From the NCBI GenBank assembly GCA_902798585.1, contig CADBXF010000008.1, forward strand, positions 1-64,000: a DNA stretch of 64,000 nucleotides. The letters are read 5' to 3'. A program made the position numbers and the translations under genes. Of this stretch, positions 53,800 through 62,939 are shown piece after piece; the first letter of the stretch is position 1; every line of letters begins with the position of its first letter. This DNA comes from an uncultured Lachnospiraceae bacterium. Lineage in GTDB: Bacteria > Bacillota > Clostridia > Lachnospirales > Lachnospiraceae. The notes beneath the pieces are model-generated. The model saw nothing but the letters and a program-made list of their open reading frames with translations. It did not search any database and was not told the origin of the DNA.

Positions 53800-54078
53800 T
53801 CAATCTTTTTTATGCTCCGCGTCCGGCAGGCGAATCCACTCGAAACGCTCACAGACACCGAGCCTATAATCATCATATTTCACCAGATTTCCGTATTGAT
53901 CCAGTTCAATGGCCGCCGTCTTTTGCAGCGGGGTTTTGGCATCCCCGGTCAGAACCGCACACAGTTTTCCGTCTGCTCCGATCACTCTGTGGCAGGGGAT
54001 AATAATTGAAACCGGATTTTTTCCCACTGCGCCGCCGACTGCCCGGGCAGATGTTCTTCTGTTTCGTTTCTTCTCTAT
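53800..54078 (-). pseudogene. Chimeric fragment of an O6-methylguanine-DNA methyltransferase gene
   Basis: The frame contains TSARAVGGAVGKNPVS and IIIPCHRVIG, the active-site block of Ogt/MGMT with its acceptor Cys. The whole N-terminal part is absent: the frame closes at a TGA (54081-54079) inside the end of the neighbouring gene. After GADGKL the usual LTGYAGG tail is replaced by unrelated sequence (AVLTGDAKTPLQK...). No start or ribosome site is evident apart from a GTG at 54027. A recombination relic is the best reading. Confidence 0.65.
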
Positions 54079-55064
54079 TCATGCAAAAAACCCGAAAGGT
54101 GCCAGTTTACATTGGGATAAAAACATTCCGTCACCCGGACTGCTCCGTCATTCATTCTTTTTCTCGACGAAGCAAAGCGGTTTCCCTCATATACAAATTC
54201 ATGTTCAGGACCATTCTCATACTCATCTGTACCCCTTCCCCAGGTAACAGTCCCGATTCGCCGATTCCCCTCATAACGGTACTCGGTAGCGGACCAGACT
54301 CCGTTCGGATGCCCGTAGTCGACACACCGGGCAACACATCCCTCGGAATCCAGCTCGATTTGCAGCTCACCCACCGGCTCCAACTCTCCGTCGAAGTGAA
54401 CCGTGTATTGCATTCGACTTATGTTCTTTCGCTCGTCATCACATTCCCATTTAACCACCTTCACAAGATTTTTCTCCGACTGTTCCCCTGCCGCGTAAAT
54501 ACGGAATTCCTTAATAAATCCGTCATCATAAAAGTCTTCCTGGTAGGTTTCCCCGTAATATCCGCTGACATAGACTACCGTACCGGAAATATCCGTAAAT
54601 TGCATCGAATAGAGCTCCCCGCTTCTGTCGGGCGTCCAGTGTTCTATCCTCTCACCGTTGCAGTCATAGGAATAATACTTCGTCCAATAGAGGGAACCAT
54701 CTGAGTTGTAGGTTCTCTCCTCCGCCAGTCTTCCCTGCTCATCATAGAAGTATTCCCCCCTCAAATACTCCTCGCAATACTCCTCGCCCTCTCGCAGCCG
54801 GTACTTCTTGGACATAACCCACCCATTGGCCCAGGCGACCGGCTCAACATAGGAAGGCGTCGGTGTATTTTTCGGGGCTTCCATCGGAGTATATGTCGGA
54901 GTTTCCTTCGGCAATTCAGTTGGAGTAACCGTTGACATTTCTTTCGGAGTATTCTTTTTCGTGAGTTTGTATCCGAGAAAGATCCCCAGCGCGATGACGA
55001 GAACCGCGCAGGGCACAATCGCAATTATGAGATATGTTTTTCGATTATTCCGGTTTTCTTCCAT
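54075..55064 (-). CDS. Membrane-anchored surface protein with Thr/Pro stalk
   Basis: 329 residues: membrane anchor at about 10-32 (TYLIIAIVPCAVLVIALGIF), a Thr/Pro/Glu repeat stalk (about 40-75, TPTELPKETPTYTP), then an outer domain with YD-like repeats (YFYDEQGRLAEERTYNSDGS, DLYW-type strands) reminiscent of MORN/Rhs-like antiparallel sheets. Function unknown. GGGAGG precedes ATG 55064; the open frame extends upstream to 55205 without a ribosome site. Confidence 0.65.
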   Translation of the reverse strand: MEENRNNRKTYLIIAIVPCAVLVIALGIFLGYKLTKKNTPKEMSTVTPTELPKETPTYTPMEAPKNTPTPSYVEPVAWANGWVMSKKYRLREGEEYCEEYLRGEYFYDEQGRLAEERTYNSDGSLYWTKYYSYDCNGERIEHWTPDRSGELYSMQFTDISGTVVYVSGYYGETYQEDFYDDGFIKEFRIYAAGEQSEKNLVKVVKWECDDERKNISRMQYTVHFDGELEPVGELQIELDSEGCVARCVDYGHPNGVWSATEYRYEGNRRIGTVTWGRGTDEYENGPEHEFVYEGNRFASSRKRMNDGAVRVTECFYPNVNWHLSGFLHE

Positions 55065-55217
55065 CCTGTACCTCCCCGGCCTTTCAGCCGGCGCACATCG
55101 CCCCGCCGGCAGGTTTTGTTCGCACCCAATCCTTTCGGATTTAATGTAAAACCGGAATCCTAAAATACACTTAAAATTTCCGAAATAATTCCACATCTTT
55201 TCCACATTTTACAGATT

Positions 55218-55249
55218 AAAAAATCGGCGCAGGACTGCCCCTGCGCCGA
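55218..55249 (-). terminator. Rho-independent terminator
   Basis: Perfect 10-bp stem TCGGCGCAGG (55224-55233 with 55240-55249) and six U on the minus strand, after the gene ending at 55291. Confidence 0.85.
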
Positions 55250-55290
55250 AAGTACCGGTCAAACCCGTTTTATCTTCGATAGTTACACAA

Positions 55291-56028
55291 TCACCGAATC
55301 TCGCTGCCTCCCCACTCGACCACGGTAAAGCCCGTTCTCTCCGGCGCTGCCAGACTCTGCTCCGGAATCTCCACCGGTTTTCCGCTTCCGTACCAAGCCA
55401 TAAACACGCGAATCAGCGTGTCGGGCTGCGGGTCGATTATCAGCTTCGCATTTTCCGTGTAGGCGTCTGTTTGGAAGCTGATGACATTGTACTCGTTGCC
55501 TTCCATAAGCGGCAGCCAGTATACGATAAATTCATTTGCCTCGCGCCTTGTAAGCCCCAGTTTCGCAAGCGCCTCCTCCAGGAACGCAGCGGTCTCACTG
55601 CCCTTTACGCAGAAGCCTTCCGACATGTCGAAGTCAATGTCGGATTCGCCTTCCCAGTACAGGCAATAGTATTCCCGGCCGTTTTCATCAAAGAGCGTGC
55701 CGTCCGGCTCTGCAACCACCCTCCAGCCATTGTCGTAGGCCGGATATGTGGTGGTCAATTCCCCGTTGAAATCTAGAAGCACCGACACTTCCGTCGTCTC
55801 CTCCGGATACAGGTAGATGACCGGCTTGCGCACCTTCGCTTTCCAATTCGGGGATGGGTCAGGCAGGAACACATAAATGAGAACTGACAGCAAAATAATC
55901 AGAAAGAACAGGCCGCCGAAAACGATAAACGCCACCTTTCTCACCTTATTCATTCTTTTCTCCTTCTCCTCCCGTTCGAGTTCCCTCCGGATTCTCTCTT
56001 CCTCTGTCATAAAATTCTCTTCACCCAT
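55291..56028 (-). CDS. Single-pass membrane protein with KPVIYLYPE motif
   Basis: 245 residues: charged cytoplasmic N-terminus (RRELEREEKEKRM), membrane segment (about 27-50) and an outer domain starting RKPVIYLYPEETTEVSV and continuing TYPAYDNGWRVVAEPDGTL and YYCLYWEGES. This motif set recurs in uncharacterised proteins of many bacteria. No enzyme function is known to me. AGGAGG precedes the ATG at 56028. Confidence 0.7.
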   Translation of the reverse strand: MGEENFMTEEERIRRELEREEKEKRMNKVRKVAFIVFGGLFFLIILLSVLIYVFLPDPSPNWKAKVRKPVIYLYPEETTEVSVLLDFNGELTTTYPAYDNGWRVVAEPDGTLFDENGREYYCLYWEGESDIDFDMSEGFCVKGSETAAFLEEALAKLGLTRREANEFIVYWLPLMEGNEYNVISFQTDAYTENAKLIIDPQPDTLIRVFMAWYGSGKPVEIPEQSLAAPERTGFTVVEWGGSEIR

Positions 56029-56158
56029 AATAGCCCCCTCCTATTCTCAGTGTTTATTATACCATATCAAAAAGTGTACGGTCATGACAAAATATTGCAC
56101 GCCTCGCCGAGGGTGTTTTCGTACCATCGCCGTCCTCCGGCAGTAGGATTGATCCCGG

Positions 56159-57760
56159 TTAGCGACTGAAGCCGGACAGGAACAGCCACGCCTGCTCGCA
56201 GGTGTGTTGACGACACTCATGCCCCTGGCCGCTGATGCTGCCGAAGACCGTGCGGCATATCCCGTCTTCGCTGTCGAAGTAGTGCAGTGTCAGGTTGCTG
56301 TCACGGGTCTTATCATAGATGACCTCGGTGCGGTCTCCGTCGATACCCCAGATCTTGTTGGGCCAGTTCTCACGGTCCTCGAAGGTCACATCATACTTTG
56401 TCTTCAAACGATTGATACCGAAGACATAGCGATTGCGGTCCCAGCATTTTTCGGCCTGGAACGGAAGTTCCGGCAGAGGCGTGATTTCACCGCCGGTGTA
56501 GAAAATCGGTATCTGCGTGTCACGGTTTATCTCGCAGGGCGCGGGCTTTCCGTAGGAGTTGAGGCCGACCTCAAAGGTCGCGTCCATCGGCGCAAGGCCG
56601 GCGAAGACGGTCGGGTACTCCTGGCAGAGATCCCAGGATTTACAGCCTCCCATGGAGAAACCGCTGGCATAGATGCGACTGCGGTCGATATTGTAGCGCG
56701 CCGCAAGGCGATCGAGAAGAGTCACCATCTCGGTCGCGGTGCTGTTCAGATGATTCTCGATTGCAACCAACAGAAAATTGTAGCGGTTTGCGATTTTGTA
56801 CCAGCCCGAAACATTCGAGATGTACATTGCCGAGTCGCCGCCCCCGTGGAATGCAAGAAGCATCGGCACAGGACCGTTTGCGAAAAGGTCCCTGTTGTAG
56901 TAAGCGACAAATCCTACCCTGTGCTCCGCCGTCCCTCTGTCATCGCCGCAGTTGTCGGGCGAGGTCGGGAGAACCTCGAAACACTCCTCGCGCACCATGC
57001 CCATCTCCGAAAGGACGGGCTCATTTTCGAGATTTCCGCACCACCGACGGAAACGGCGCACAAAGGTGTCAAATTCAAATTCGTAATCGGCGGTGTCGCG
57101 CACCAGCAGGTGGTCGCAGGATTCCGACAGCGCCTTGTTCACTTCGTTTCCGTTCGCGACGGAGACAATCGGAATGTCCGATCTCTGCGGCGCAGGAATC
57201 ACCGACAGTCTCTCCAGCGTGCACACGGCAGGCGTGATTTCCCCGGGTCCCCACAGAAACTCGCCGTTTACGGTCTTCAGGAGGTTCGCAGCAATGTAAT
57301 CCGCCGAAGCGCCGTACCCGTACAGGAATGTTCGGAAAATGGCCCCGCGGATGAAAAATCCCGCTGCCTCCCCCGTGAAGCGGTTGCGCATCGTCACGCA
57401 TCCGTCCGTAAAATACTGATGAATCTTCGAGTTTGCAATCAGTTCCTGAAAGAGTGTGACTTCCGCACCGTTCCAGCCGTCCGCAGCCTTCGGATAAACG
57501 AACACAACGCTTCCGCCGCAGCGCGCGGCGATTGCCGCCAGGCCGTTCTCCCTCGCCCATGCGGCAGCCTCCGCGGCAGTGCGCTTCGTCTCCTCGAACA
57601 CGAGCAGATACGGCGCCTCAAAGCCGTAGTTGATAATGTCCGTCGGCAAGTCGCACGGCGGCACATATACTTTCACGGTAAAATTTTTAAACTCCTCGGA
57701 TGTCCAGCTCTTCCCGCCCTGTCCATCCGTTGTAATCTTCGGCAACTGCTGCATGGCCAT
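56159..57760 (-). CDS. Alpha/beta-hydrolase, PHB-depolymerase/feruloyl-esterase-like
   Basis: 533 residues. The C-terminal half is an alpha/beta hydrolase: oxyanion region MLLAFHGGGDSAMY, nucleophile elbow YASGFSMGGCKSWD (Ser), with a candidate acid and His near the C-terminus (GQGHECRQH). The first half, with fragments such as VPPCDLPTDIINYGFEAPYL and a WGPGEITPAV stretch, is an N-terminal domain of unknown role. No signal peptide, so probably cytoplasmic. ATG 57760 with GGAGGATC upstream; a second ATG at 57754 is possible. Confidence 0.75.
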   Translation of the reverse strand: MAMQQLPKITTDGQGGKSWTSEEFKNFTVKVYVPPCDLPTDIINYGFEAPYLLVFEETKRTAAEAAAWARENGLAAIAARCGGSVVFVYPKAADGWNGAEVTLFQELIANSKIHQYFTDGCVTMRNRFTGEAAGFFIRGAIFRTFLYGYGASADYIAANLLKTVNGEFLWGPGEITPAVCTLERLSVIPAPQRSDIPIVSVANGNEVNKALSESCDHLLVRDTADYEFEFDTFVRRFRRWCGNLENEPVLSEMGMVREECFEVLPTSPDNCGDDRGTAEHRVGFVAYYNRDLFANGPVPMLLAFHGGGDSAMYISNVSGWYKIANRYNFLLVAIENHLNSTATEMVTLLDRLAARYNIDRSRIYASGFSMGGCKSWDLCQEYPTVFAGLAPMDATFEVGLNSYGKPAPCEINRDTQIPIFYTGGEITPLPELPFQAEKCWDRNRYVFGINRLKTKYDVTFEDRENWPNKIWGIDGDRTEVIYDKTRDSNLTLHYFDSEDGICRTVFGSISGQGHECRQHTCEQAWLFLSGFSR

Positions 57761-57814
57761 GTCCCGATCCTCCTTATGATTGCGCTTTATAGGTTTCCGT
57801 CTTCCCGGGAACAA

Positions 57815-57844
57815 ATGCACTCAGGAGATGTCCCCTGAGTGCAT
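57815..57844 (-). terminator. Terminator-like hairpin
   Basis: 11-bp perfect stem ATGCACTCAGG/CCTGAGTGCAT; only a short U-run (TTTG) follows on the minus strand. Confidence 0.5.
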
Positions 57845-57888
57845 CAATTCCCGCGTTTTGCGATTTCTTACAGTTCTCTCAACCGGTT

Positions 57889-58473
57889 TTACTTGAACAA
57901 CCCTCCGAGAAGGTCGGTCACGCTGCCCAGAGGTGAGCTGTCCTTCTTCTCTTCCTTCTTGCTTTCGGTTTTCTTCTTTCCGTCGGTCTTTTTCTTGCTG
58001 TCAGTCTTCTTTTTGCCGTCGGTCTTCTTGTCGTCCTTCTTGCCGGAAGCGGGCTTCTTAGCCGCCGGTTTCTTCGGCTTCTTCGGCTTTTCCTCCTCTT
58101 CCTCTTCCTCGTCATCCTTGTTCGCGGAAACCAGACTGAACAGACCGGAAGCGAGACTTCCGATATTTACGCTGCCGAGCAGACCGCCGAGAAGCGCTGC
58201 TGTACCGGACGGTTTCTCCTCTTCTTCCTTGCCGCCGCCGAGAAGTCCGCCGAGAAGCGGGCCTGCTGCCGAAAGGATGCCGTTAGTCTTCGCCTTGCTT
58301 ACACCGGTTTCCTTGGAAATCTCGTCCGCCGAGGTCTTCTTGCCGCCGAGAATCGAAGGGATAGCCGCGGTAAGAACGCTCTTAACCTGCGTCTGGGTAG
58401 CACCGGACTCTCCGCTGATGGCTTTGACATTTGCGCTTGTGAGCAATGACTTTGTAATTTCCTTGATATCCAT
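57889..58473 (-). CDS. DUF937-like protein with lysine-rich linker
   Basis: 194 residues. The first half resembles DUF937: helix-rich N-terminus (ITKSLLTSANVKAISGESGA, QTQVKSVLTAAIPSILGG) and repeated Gly/Leu blocks (LLGGLLGGG, ALLGGLLGS). A Glu stretch and Lys/Pro/Ser/Asp repeats (KKTDGKKKTDSKKK) follow, ending LGSVTDLLGGLFK, which repeats the hydrophobic block. Function unknown. ATG 58473 has AAGGAG ten bases upstream. Confidence 0.75.
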   Translation of the reverse strand: MDIKEITKSLLTSANVKAISGESGATQTQVKSVLTAAIPSILGGKKTSADEISKETGVSKAKTNGILSAAGPLLGGLLGGGKEEEEKPSGTAALLGGLLGSVNIGSLASGLFSLVSANKDDEEEEEEEKPKKPKKPAAKKPASGKKDDKKTDGKKKTDSKKKTDGKKKTESKKEEKKDSSPLGSVTDLLGGLFK

Positions 58474-58617
58474 ACCTTGTCTTCTCCTTCTCAAACCTGG
58501 AATCATCCCGGAACCGGCCGATGGTCGCACACGCGACGAAGGTCTCCGACTCCTGCTTCATAGTACTATTTTCCGCGTAAAAAGTCAATAAATGCATAAA
58601 TAATTCGCGTATTGCTG

Positions 58618-58646
58618 TTGCATTGAAATGGTGCTTTTGCTATAAT
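58618..58646 (+). promoter_or_regulatory. Promoter of the four-TM protein gene
   Basis: TTGCAT (58618-58623), 17-base spacer ending TGC, TATAAT (58641-58646). Confidence 0.85.
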
Positions 58647-58727
58647 TGTTGTATCCGGTGTGGATACCATATGTTGTAGTGACATATTTTTCTGCACCAA
58701 ATACAAGTATTATAAGGAGAATAGGAC

Positions 58728-59519
58728 ATGGCAGAGAAGAAAGAACATACCATCGTTGAAGTCGAATCCGAAGCTAAGCAGACTGCTAAGAAAGCGACCG
58801 CTGCCCGCAAGAAGGTCACCGAAGACGGCAAGACTGTTGTGGAAGTTACCGCTTCCGGCAACGCGACCCCGTATCGCATCGGCGCAATCCTTCTCTGGGT
58901 AGTTGCAATTGCCTGCGAATTTCTGGCAATTCTCACCTACTTCGGTAAGATTAACATCACCTTCATTCCGACGATTGCATGGCTTATCGGCTTGATCGTT
59001 CTTGATGTTGTTTGCGTCATCATCGCCGCACAGCTTTGGAAGAAGTCGAACAAGATTGATCCCGCTTCGAAGGCCAACAAAGTTAAATTCTGGCTTTGGA
59101 ACAATCTCGGATTGATTTTGTGTATCGTGGCATTGGTTCCGGTGATTATCATTATGCTTGTTGCCGACAGCAAGAACAAGAATATTGATAAGAAGACCCG
59201 TACGATTGCCGTCATCGTAGCCTGCGTTGCATTGTTAATCGGCGGTCTTTGCGCTTACGACTGGAATCCGATCAGCAAGGAAGAGAAGGACGCTGCTCTT
59301 GCTGCAGTTCAGGGCGAGGTATACTGGACGCAGTTCGGTAAGGTTTACCACACACATGAGGATTGCGGTTCTCTGAACAACAGTGACTCCCTCTACCACG
59401 GTTCGGTCGACGCTGCCATTGAGGCAGGTCGCACCCGTATCTGCTCGTTCTGCGCTAAGAAGGATGATATCGATACTACGAACCTGTTAACCGACGGTAA
59501 CGAAGACGAAGCAAAATAG
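58728..59519 (+). CDS. Four-TM membrane protein with C-terminal His/Cys zinc-like motif
   Basis: 263 residues. Soluble Lys/Glu-rich N-terminus (about 1-45), then four hydrophobic helices (about 54-73, 82-108, 124-148, 162-182) and a C-terminal domain VYWTQFGKVYHTHEDCGSLN ... RTRICSFCAKK. The H-x3-C ... C-x2-C set is a small zinc-binding module seen at the C-terminus of many Firmicute membrane and nuclease proteins. Role unknown. AAGGAG precedes the ATG; a strong promoter and terminator show it is monocistronic. Confidence 0.75.
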   Translation: MAEKKEHTIVEVESEAKQTAKKATAARKKVTEDGKTVVEVTASGNATPYRIGAILLWVVAIACEFLAILTYFGKINITFIPTIAWLIGLIVLDVVCVIIAAQLWKKSNKIDPASKANKVKFWLWNNLGLILCIVALVPVIIIMLVADSKNKNIDKKTRTIAVIVACVALLIGGLCAYDWNPISKEEKDAALAAVQGEVYWTQFGKVYHTHEDCGSLNNSDSLYHGSVDAAIEAGRTRICSFCAKKDDIDTTNLLTDGNEDEAK

Positions 59520-59557
59520 CTTCTCTTAAGGAGCCGAACATCCCATAGAGGAACGGC

Positions 59558-59608
59558 GGGCTGCCGTATTCCGAGGTCAAGGTCCTCCTGAATACGACAG
59601 CCCTTTTT
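59558..59608 (+). terminator. Rho-independent terminator
   Basis: GGGCTG-CGTATTC pairs with GAATACG-CAGCCC (59558-59571 with 59590-59603), inner GAGG/CCTC, then TTTTT. Confidence 0.88.
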
Positions 59609-59697
59609 ATGTGATATAATTGCAGGTGCGGCTCCCTTACAGGGGATTGTTCCGCACCGATGCTCATACAGCATATTGACATTTTACGAGGATTCCC

Positions 59698-60759
59698 ATG
59701 AAAAACGAAATGCGTGCTTTGATCGACAAATTGATTTCGGAACATCGCCTGAGCACCGAAGAATACGAAGCGCTCCTGCTCGGTCGTGACGAAGAAACCG
59801 CAGCATATCTCGCGGCAGCTGCCGTCAGTGAGCGGGACCGCCTCTACGGCCCCAAAGTATTCGTACGCGGCTTGATTGAAATCAGCAACATCTGCAAAAA
59901 CGACTGCAATTACTGCGGCATTCGGAGAAGCAACCGCTCGTGCGAGCGATACCGCCTTACTCCGGAGGAGATTGCTGCATGCGCGGACGAGGGCTATACT
60001 CTCGGCTTCCGCACCGTCGTGCTGCAGGGCGGCGAGGACGCTTTCTTCACCGACGAGGTCCTTGTGAATCTGGTGCACGCTATCAAGACGGAGCACCCGG
60101 ATATGGCTGTCACGCTGTCGCTCGGCGAGCGCACCCGCGAAAGCTACCGAAAGCTTCGGGAAGCCGGCGTCGACCGGTACCTGCTGCGCCACGAGACTGC
60201 AAACCGGGAGCATTACCGCTCGCTGCATCCGGCAGAGATGGACTACGACAACCGCATGCGGTGCCTTCGTGACCTGAAGGAGCTCGGCTTTCAAACCGGC
60301 TGCGGCTTCATGGTCGGTTCGCCGAACCAGACGATGCGCCATCTGGCGGAGGATCTCTCGTTCATTGAGAGCTTTCGACCGGAAATGTGCGGTATCGGTC
60401 CGTTTCTCCCGCACCATGCAACGCCGTATGCCGACATGCCCGCGGGCAGCGCGGAACTCACATGCTATCTCCTAAGCATCCTCCGGCTGATTCATCCGGC
60501 GCTGCTCCTTCCCGCAACGACGGCGCTCGGAACGCTTCACCCGCAGGGGCGCGAGCTCGGCATTCGCGCCGGCGCCAATGTGTTGATGCCCAACCTGAGT
60601 CCGGTTCGCGTGAGAAAACAATATGAGCTCTACGACAACAAAATCTGTACCGGTGAGGAATCCGCGCAGTGTCTTCGCTGTCTGGAAGTCCGTGTACAAT
60701 CCGTCGGATGTGAGATTGACCGCGGCCGCGGCGACTTCCTCCCCGAGGCACCTACTTAA
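59698..60759 (+). CDS. hydE: [FeFe]-hydrogenase H-cluster radical SAM maturase HydE
   Basis: 353 residues. HydE is a radical SAM enzyme that helps build the diiron subcluster with HydF and HydG. The cluster motif is ISNICKNDCNYCGIRRSN (CxxxCxxC), followed by GEDAFF, the GFMVGSPNQT block and the C-terminal MPNLSPVRVRKQYELYDNK. Length is normal. hydF, hydG and the hydrogenase are not in the window. ATG 59698 gives the typical start; AGGA is upstream. It converges with the YdcF gene and overlaps it by eight bases. Confidence 0.93.
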   Translation: MKNEMRALIDKLISEHRLSTEEYEALLLGRDEETAAYLAAAAVSERDRLYGPKVFVRGLIEISNICKNDCNYCGIRRSNRSCERYRLTPEEIAACADEGYTLGFRTVVLQGGEDAFFTDEVLVNLVHAIKTEHPDMAVTLSLGERTRESYRKLREAGVDRYLLRHETANREHYRSLHPAEMDYDNRMRCLRDLKELGFQTGCGFMVGSPNQTMRHLAEDLSFIESFRPEMCGIGPFLPHHATPYADMPAGSAELTCYLLSILRLIHPALLLPATTALGTLHPQGRELGIRAGANVLMPNLSPVRVRKQYELYDNKICTGEESAQCLRCLEVRVQSVGCEIDRGRGDFLPEAPT

Positions 60760-61558
60760 TCGTCAGATTGCCCATGACAAAATCCTTGACGATTCCGACC
60801 ATCTCCCGGGTCACATTGTGAACCAGGTAGGCTTTCGTCGAAGGAGCAGGCACACCGGAAAGCTTCTTATATCCGGCTTTTTTCGCGATTCCGATGGCCC
60901 GACACATATGGAAATTATTGGTCAGAACAGCGACGCTGACATCAGGCGAAGGAAGCATGGCCAGACAGTTTTTGAGATTTTCCGCGGTGTTCCCCGATTG
61001 ATCCTCAAGAAGGATGCGCTCCCCGGCAATCCCGTGTTCCGTCAGATATTTCCGCATGGCCTCCGCCTCAGAGCAGGGCTCGTTATCGCCCTTTCCGCCC
61101 GAAACGATGCACACGGTGTCCGGATTGTCGTTCAAATATGTGACAGCGGTATCCAGACGATATTGTAAAACCGTGCTGGGTCCGTCCTCGCGCACCTGCG
61201 CCCCGAGCACAATCAGGTAATCCGCCCGCTTCGGCGTCTGCATGGCCATCCCGGCAATCAGCTCAATCAATCCTATGATAAGTATGATTCCGAAGAAGCA
61301 CAGAACAAAAACAAGCGTGTGAACAAACTTCGGCAGTTTTGACCACAGGTCAAAATACACCCCTGCCGCAAAAAACAGATTTAATGCGCTGAGCACATAC
61401 CAGAACCGGTAAAAAGTGTTGCCGGCGCCTCCCGACCGCACGAAAAGCCCGTACCGCAGACTGACTGCGGCTATCAGCACAAAAAAGCCCATCCGAATGT
61501 AAACTCCGGTCATTCTTCTCTCCGCCTTTCCGCCGATACATTGCGATTTCGGCGTCAT
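60752..61558 (-). CDS. YdcF-family (DUF218) membrane protein
   Basis: About 268 residues. Three N-terminal membrane helices (about 15-35, 45-65, 75-100) precede a DUF218/YdcF domain: YLIVLGAQVREDGPSTVLQY, CIVSGGKGDNEPCSEAEAM, EDQSGNTAENLKN, VLTNNFHMCRA. Relatives (SanA, ElyC) act in envelope biogenesis; the reaction is unclear. ATG 61558 has GGGGAG upstream and follows the alanyl-tRNA editing gene by 20 bases, likely one transcript. Confidence 0.88.
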   Translation of the reverse strand: MTPKSQCIGGKAERRMTGVYIRMGFFVLIAAVSLRYGLFVRSGGAGNTFYRFWYVLSALNLFFAAGVYFDLWSKLPKFVHTLVFVLCFFGIILIIGLIELIAGMAMQTPKRADYLIVLGAQVREDGPSTVLQYRLDTAVTYLNDNPDTVCIVSGGKGDNEPCSEAEAMRKYLTEHGIAGERILLEDQSGNTAENLKNCLAMLPSPDVSVAVLTNNFHMCRAIGIAKKAGYKKLSGVPAPSTKAYLVHNVTREMVGIVKDFVMGNLTIK

Positions 61559-61578
61559 TTTCTCTTCTCCCCGCATAT

Positions 61579-62853
61579 TCAACCTCCGTTTTCTCCGCAC
61601 TCTTCGTCAGTGACCGTTTGCCTGTATTCGCCGTTGGAAATCCCGCGAAGTGTCGAAAGAATCTCCTCCTTCACTCCGGTTAGGCTTCCCTGCACCGAAT
61701 TCTTCGGCCCGCCTCCCTTGGCGCCGAATCGTTCGCGCAAAATCTTCTGCCATTCGCTCACATTCCCGCCGTCCTGCTCGATGATATAGCGAAGCGTCAC
61801 CGGCTGTGCGGAATTCTGCACGGACACTGCGGAAGTCTCGCGGGGAGCGCCCGAAGCTTTCAACGGGACCGCCTCCGCGGCGGAGTTCCCGCTTCCGGCC
61901 GGCAGAAGTGCACAGACGATACCTGCGTACTTCTTCTTGAGCAGGTCGACAGCGTAGCGAAGCATGCTCGCATCCGATTCCGGGAGAAGGTACACAACAT
62001 CCCCGGCAATTCTGCCGCTCTCATCACGCGCATGCGTGTCGCGGAGCGCCGCCGATGCAATCTGCGCACTCACCGCCTCGCGGTCACGCGCCACCAGGCG
62101 ATAGGCAAGCTCCCTCCGCTCCGTCTGCAATTTTGCCACAGCATCCGCCAAATCCTCCGTCTTTACGGAGAGGATACGCGAAAGCTCCCCGAGAAGCCGC
62201 AGCCGTTCCTCATAATCCTCGACGGCGCGAAGACCGCACCGGAACGATACGCGGACACCGCCCTTGTAGTTTTCCCATCCGATAATCTTAAAACCGCCGA
62301 CCTCACCGGTCCGTCTCACATGAGTGCTCCGGTAGGACAGGTTCGCAAGCTCCGCCGCTTCGGGATACCTTGCGGTTACGCTCCGGTTGTCTGCAATTGC
62401 GCGGTTTGCCGCCATCTCGAGCTCGTGAATCTGCGCCTCCGTAAGCTTCCCGTTGTAATCCATCGTGGCCGTGCGGTCGCTTAAGTGAAAGCCCACATTG
62501 TCATACCCGCAGGTCCGGTTCACAAGCCCCGAGAAAATATGCTCTCCCGTATGCATCTGCATGTTGCGGAAGCGATGCTCCCAGTCAATTTCACCGTGCA
62601 CCTTCGCCCCGACCGGAAAATGCTCCGCGGTCGCTCCGCTCACCGTATGGCAAATTCCGTCCCCGGCAATCTGCACATCCGTCACCTCAAAGTCTTCAAT
62701 CGTGCCGCGATCCGGCGACTGTCCGCCCTCCTCCGGAAAAAAAGCGGTCCGGTCGAGCGCAAGAAGCACCGTCCCGTCCGACGCGGTCTCCGCGCCGGTT
62801 ACCACCGCGTCAAACGAGGTGAGATAGGCGTCCTCATCATACAGTTTAACCAT
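61579..62853 (-). CDS. Alanyl-tRNA editing protein (AlaX-L type) with apparent internal deletion
   Basis: 424 residues, like the editing half and DHHA1 tail of AlaRS; such proteins hydrolyse mischarged Ser- or Gly-tRNA(Ala). The zinc motif HxxxH is seen in MQMHTGEHIFSG and the glycine motif in GAKGGGPKNSVQG. After ANLSYRS the protein passes directly to THVRRTGEVGG. Relatives have about 25 more residues there, including the Cys of the second zinc motif (CxxxH). Here the position four before His is Tyr. Activity may be lost. AAAGGAG precedes ATG 62853. Confidence 0.82.
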   Translation of the reverse strand: MVKLYDEDAYLTSFDAVVTGAETASDGTVLLALDRTAFFPEEGGQSPDRGTIEDFEVTDVQIAGDGICHTVSGATAEHFPVGAKVHGEIDWEHRFRNMQMHTGEHIFSGLVNRTCGYDNVGFHLSDRTATMDYNGKLTEAQIHELEMAANRAIADNRSVTARYPEAAELANLSYRSTHVRRTGEVGGFKIIGWENYKGGVRVSFRCGLRAVEDYEERLRLLGELSRILSVKTEDLADAVAKLQTERRELAYRLVARDREAVSAQIASAALRDTHARDESGRIAGDVVYLLPESDASMLRYAVDLLKKKYAGIVCALLPAGSGNSAAEAVPLKASGAPRETSAVSVQNSAQPVTLRYIIEQDGGNVSEWQKILRERFGAKGGGPKNSVQGSLTGVKEEILSTLRGISNGEYRQTVTDEECGENGG

Positions 62854-62872
62854 GTCGACTCCTTTTAAAAGA

Positions 62873-62909
62873 AGCAGGTATACCGCCTCGTAACGCCGAT
62901 ATACCTGCT
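62873..62909 (-). terminator. Terminator of the GH18 gene
   Basis: Perfect 10-bp stem AGCAGGTATA (62873-62882 with 62900-62909), then TCTTTTAAAA on the minus strand. Confidence 0.75.
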
Positions 62910-62939
62910 GTTGATTCTTCCTGCTGTCTGCGGGAAATG

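Noticed and set aside
56204..57838. 544-codon forward frame opposite the esterase
   Set aside because: Antisense shadow; the reverse frame carries the GFSMGG motif and a ribosome site.
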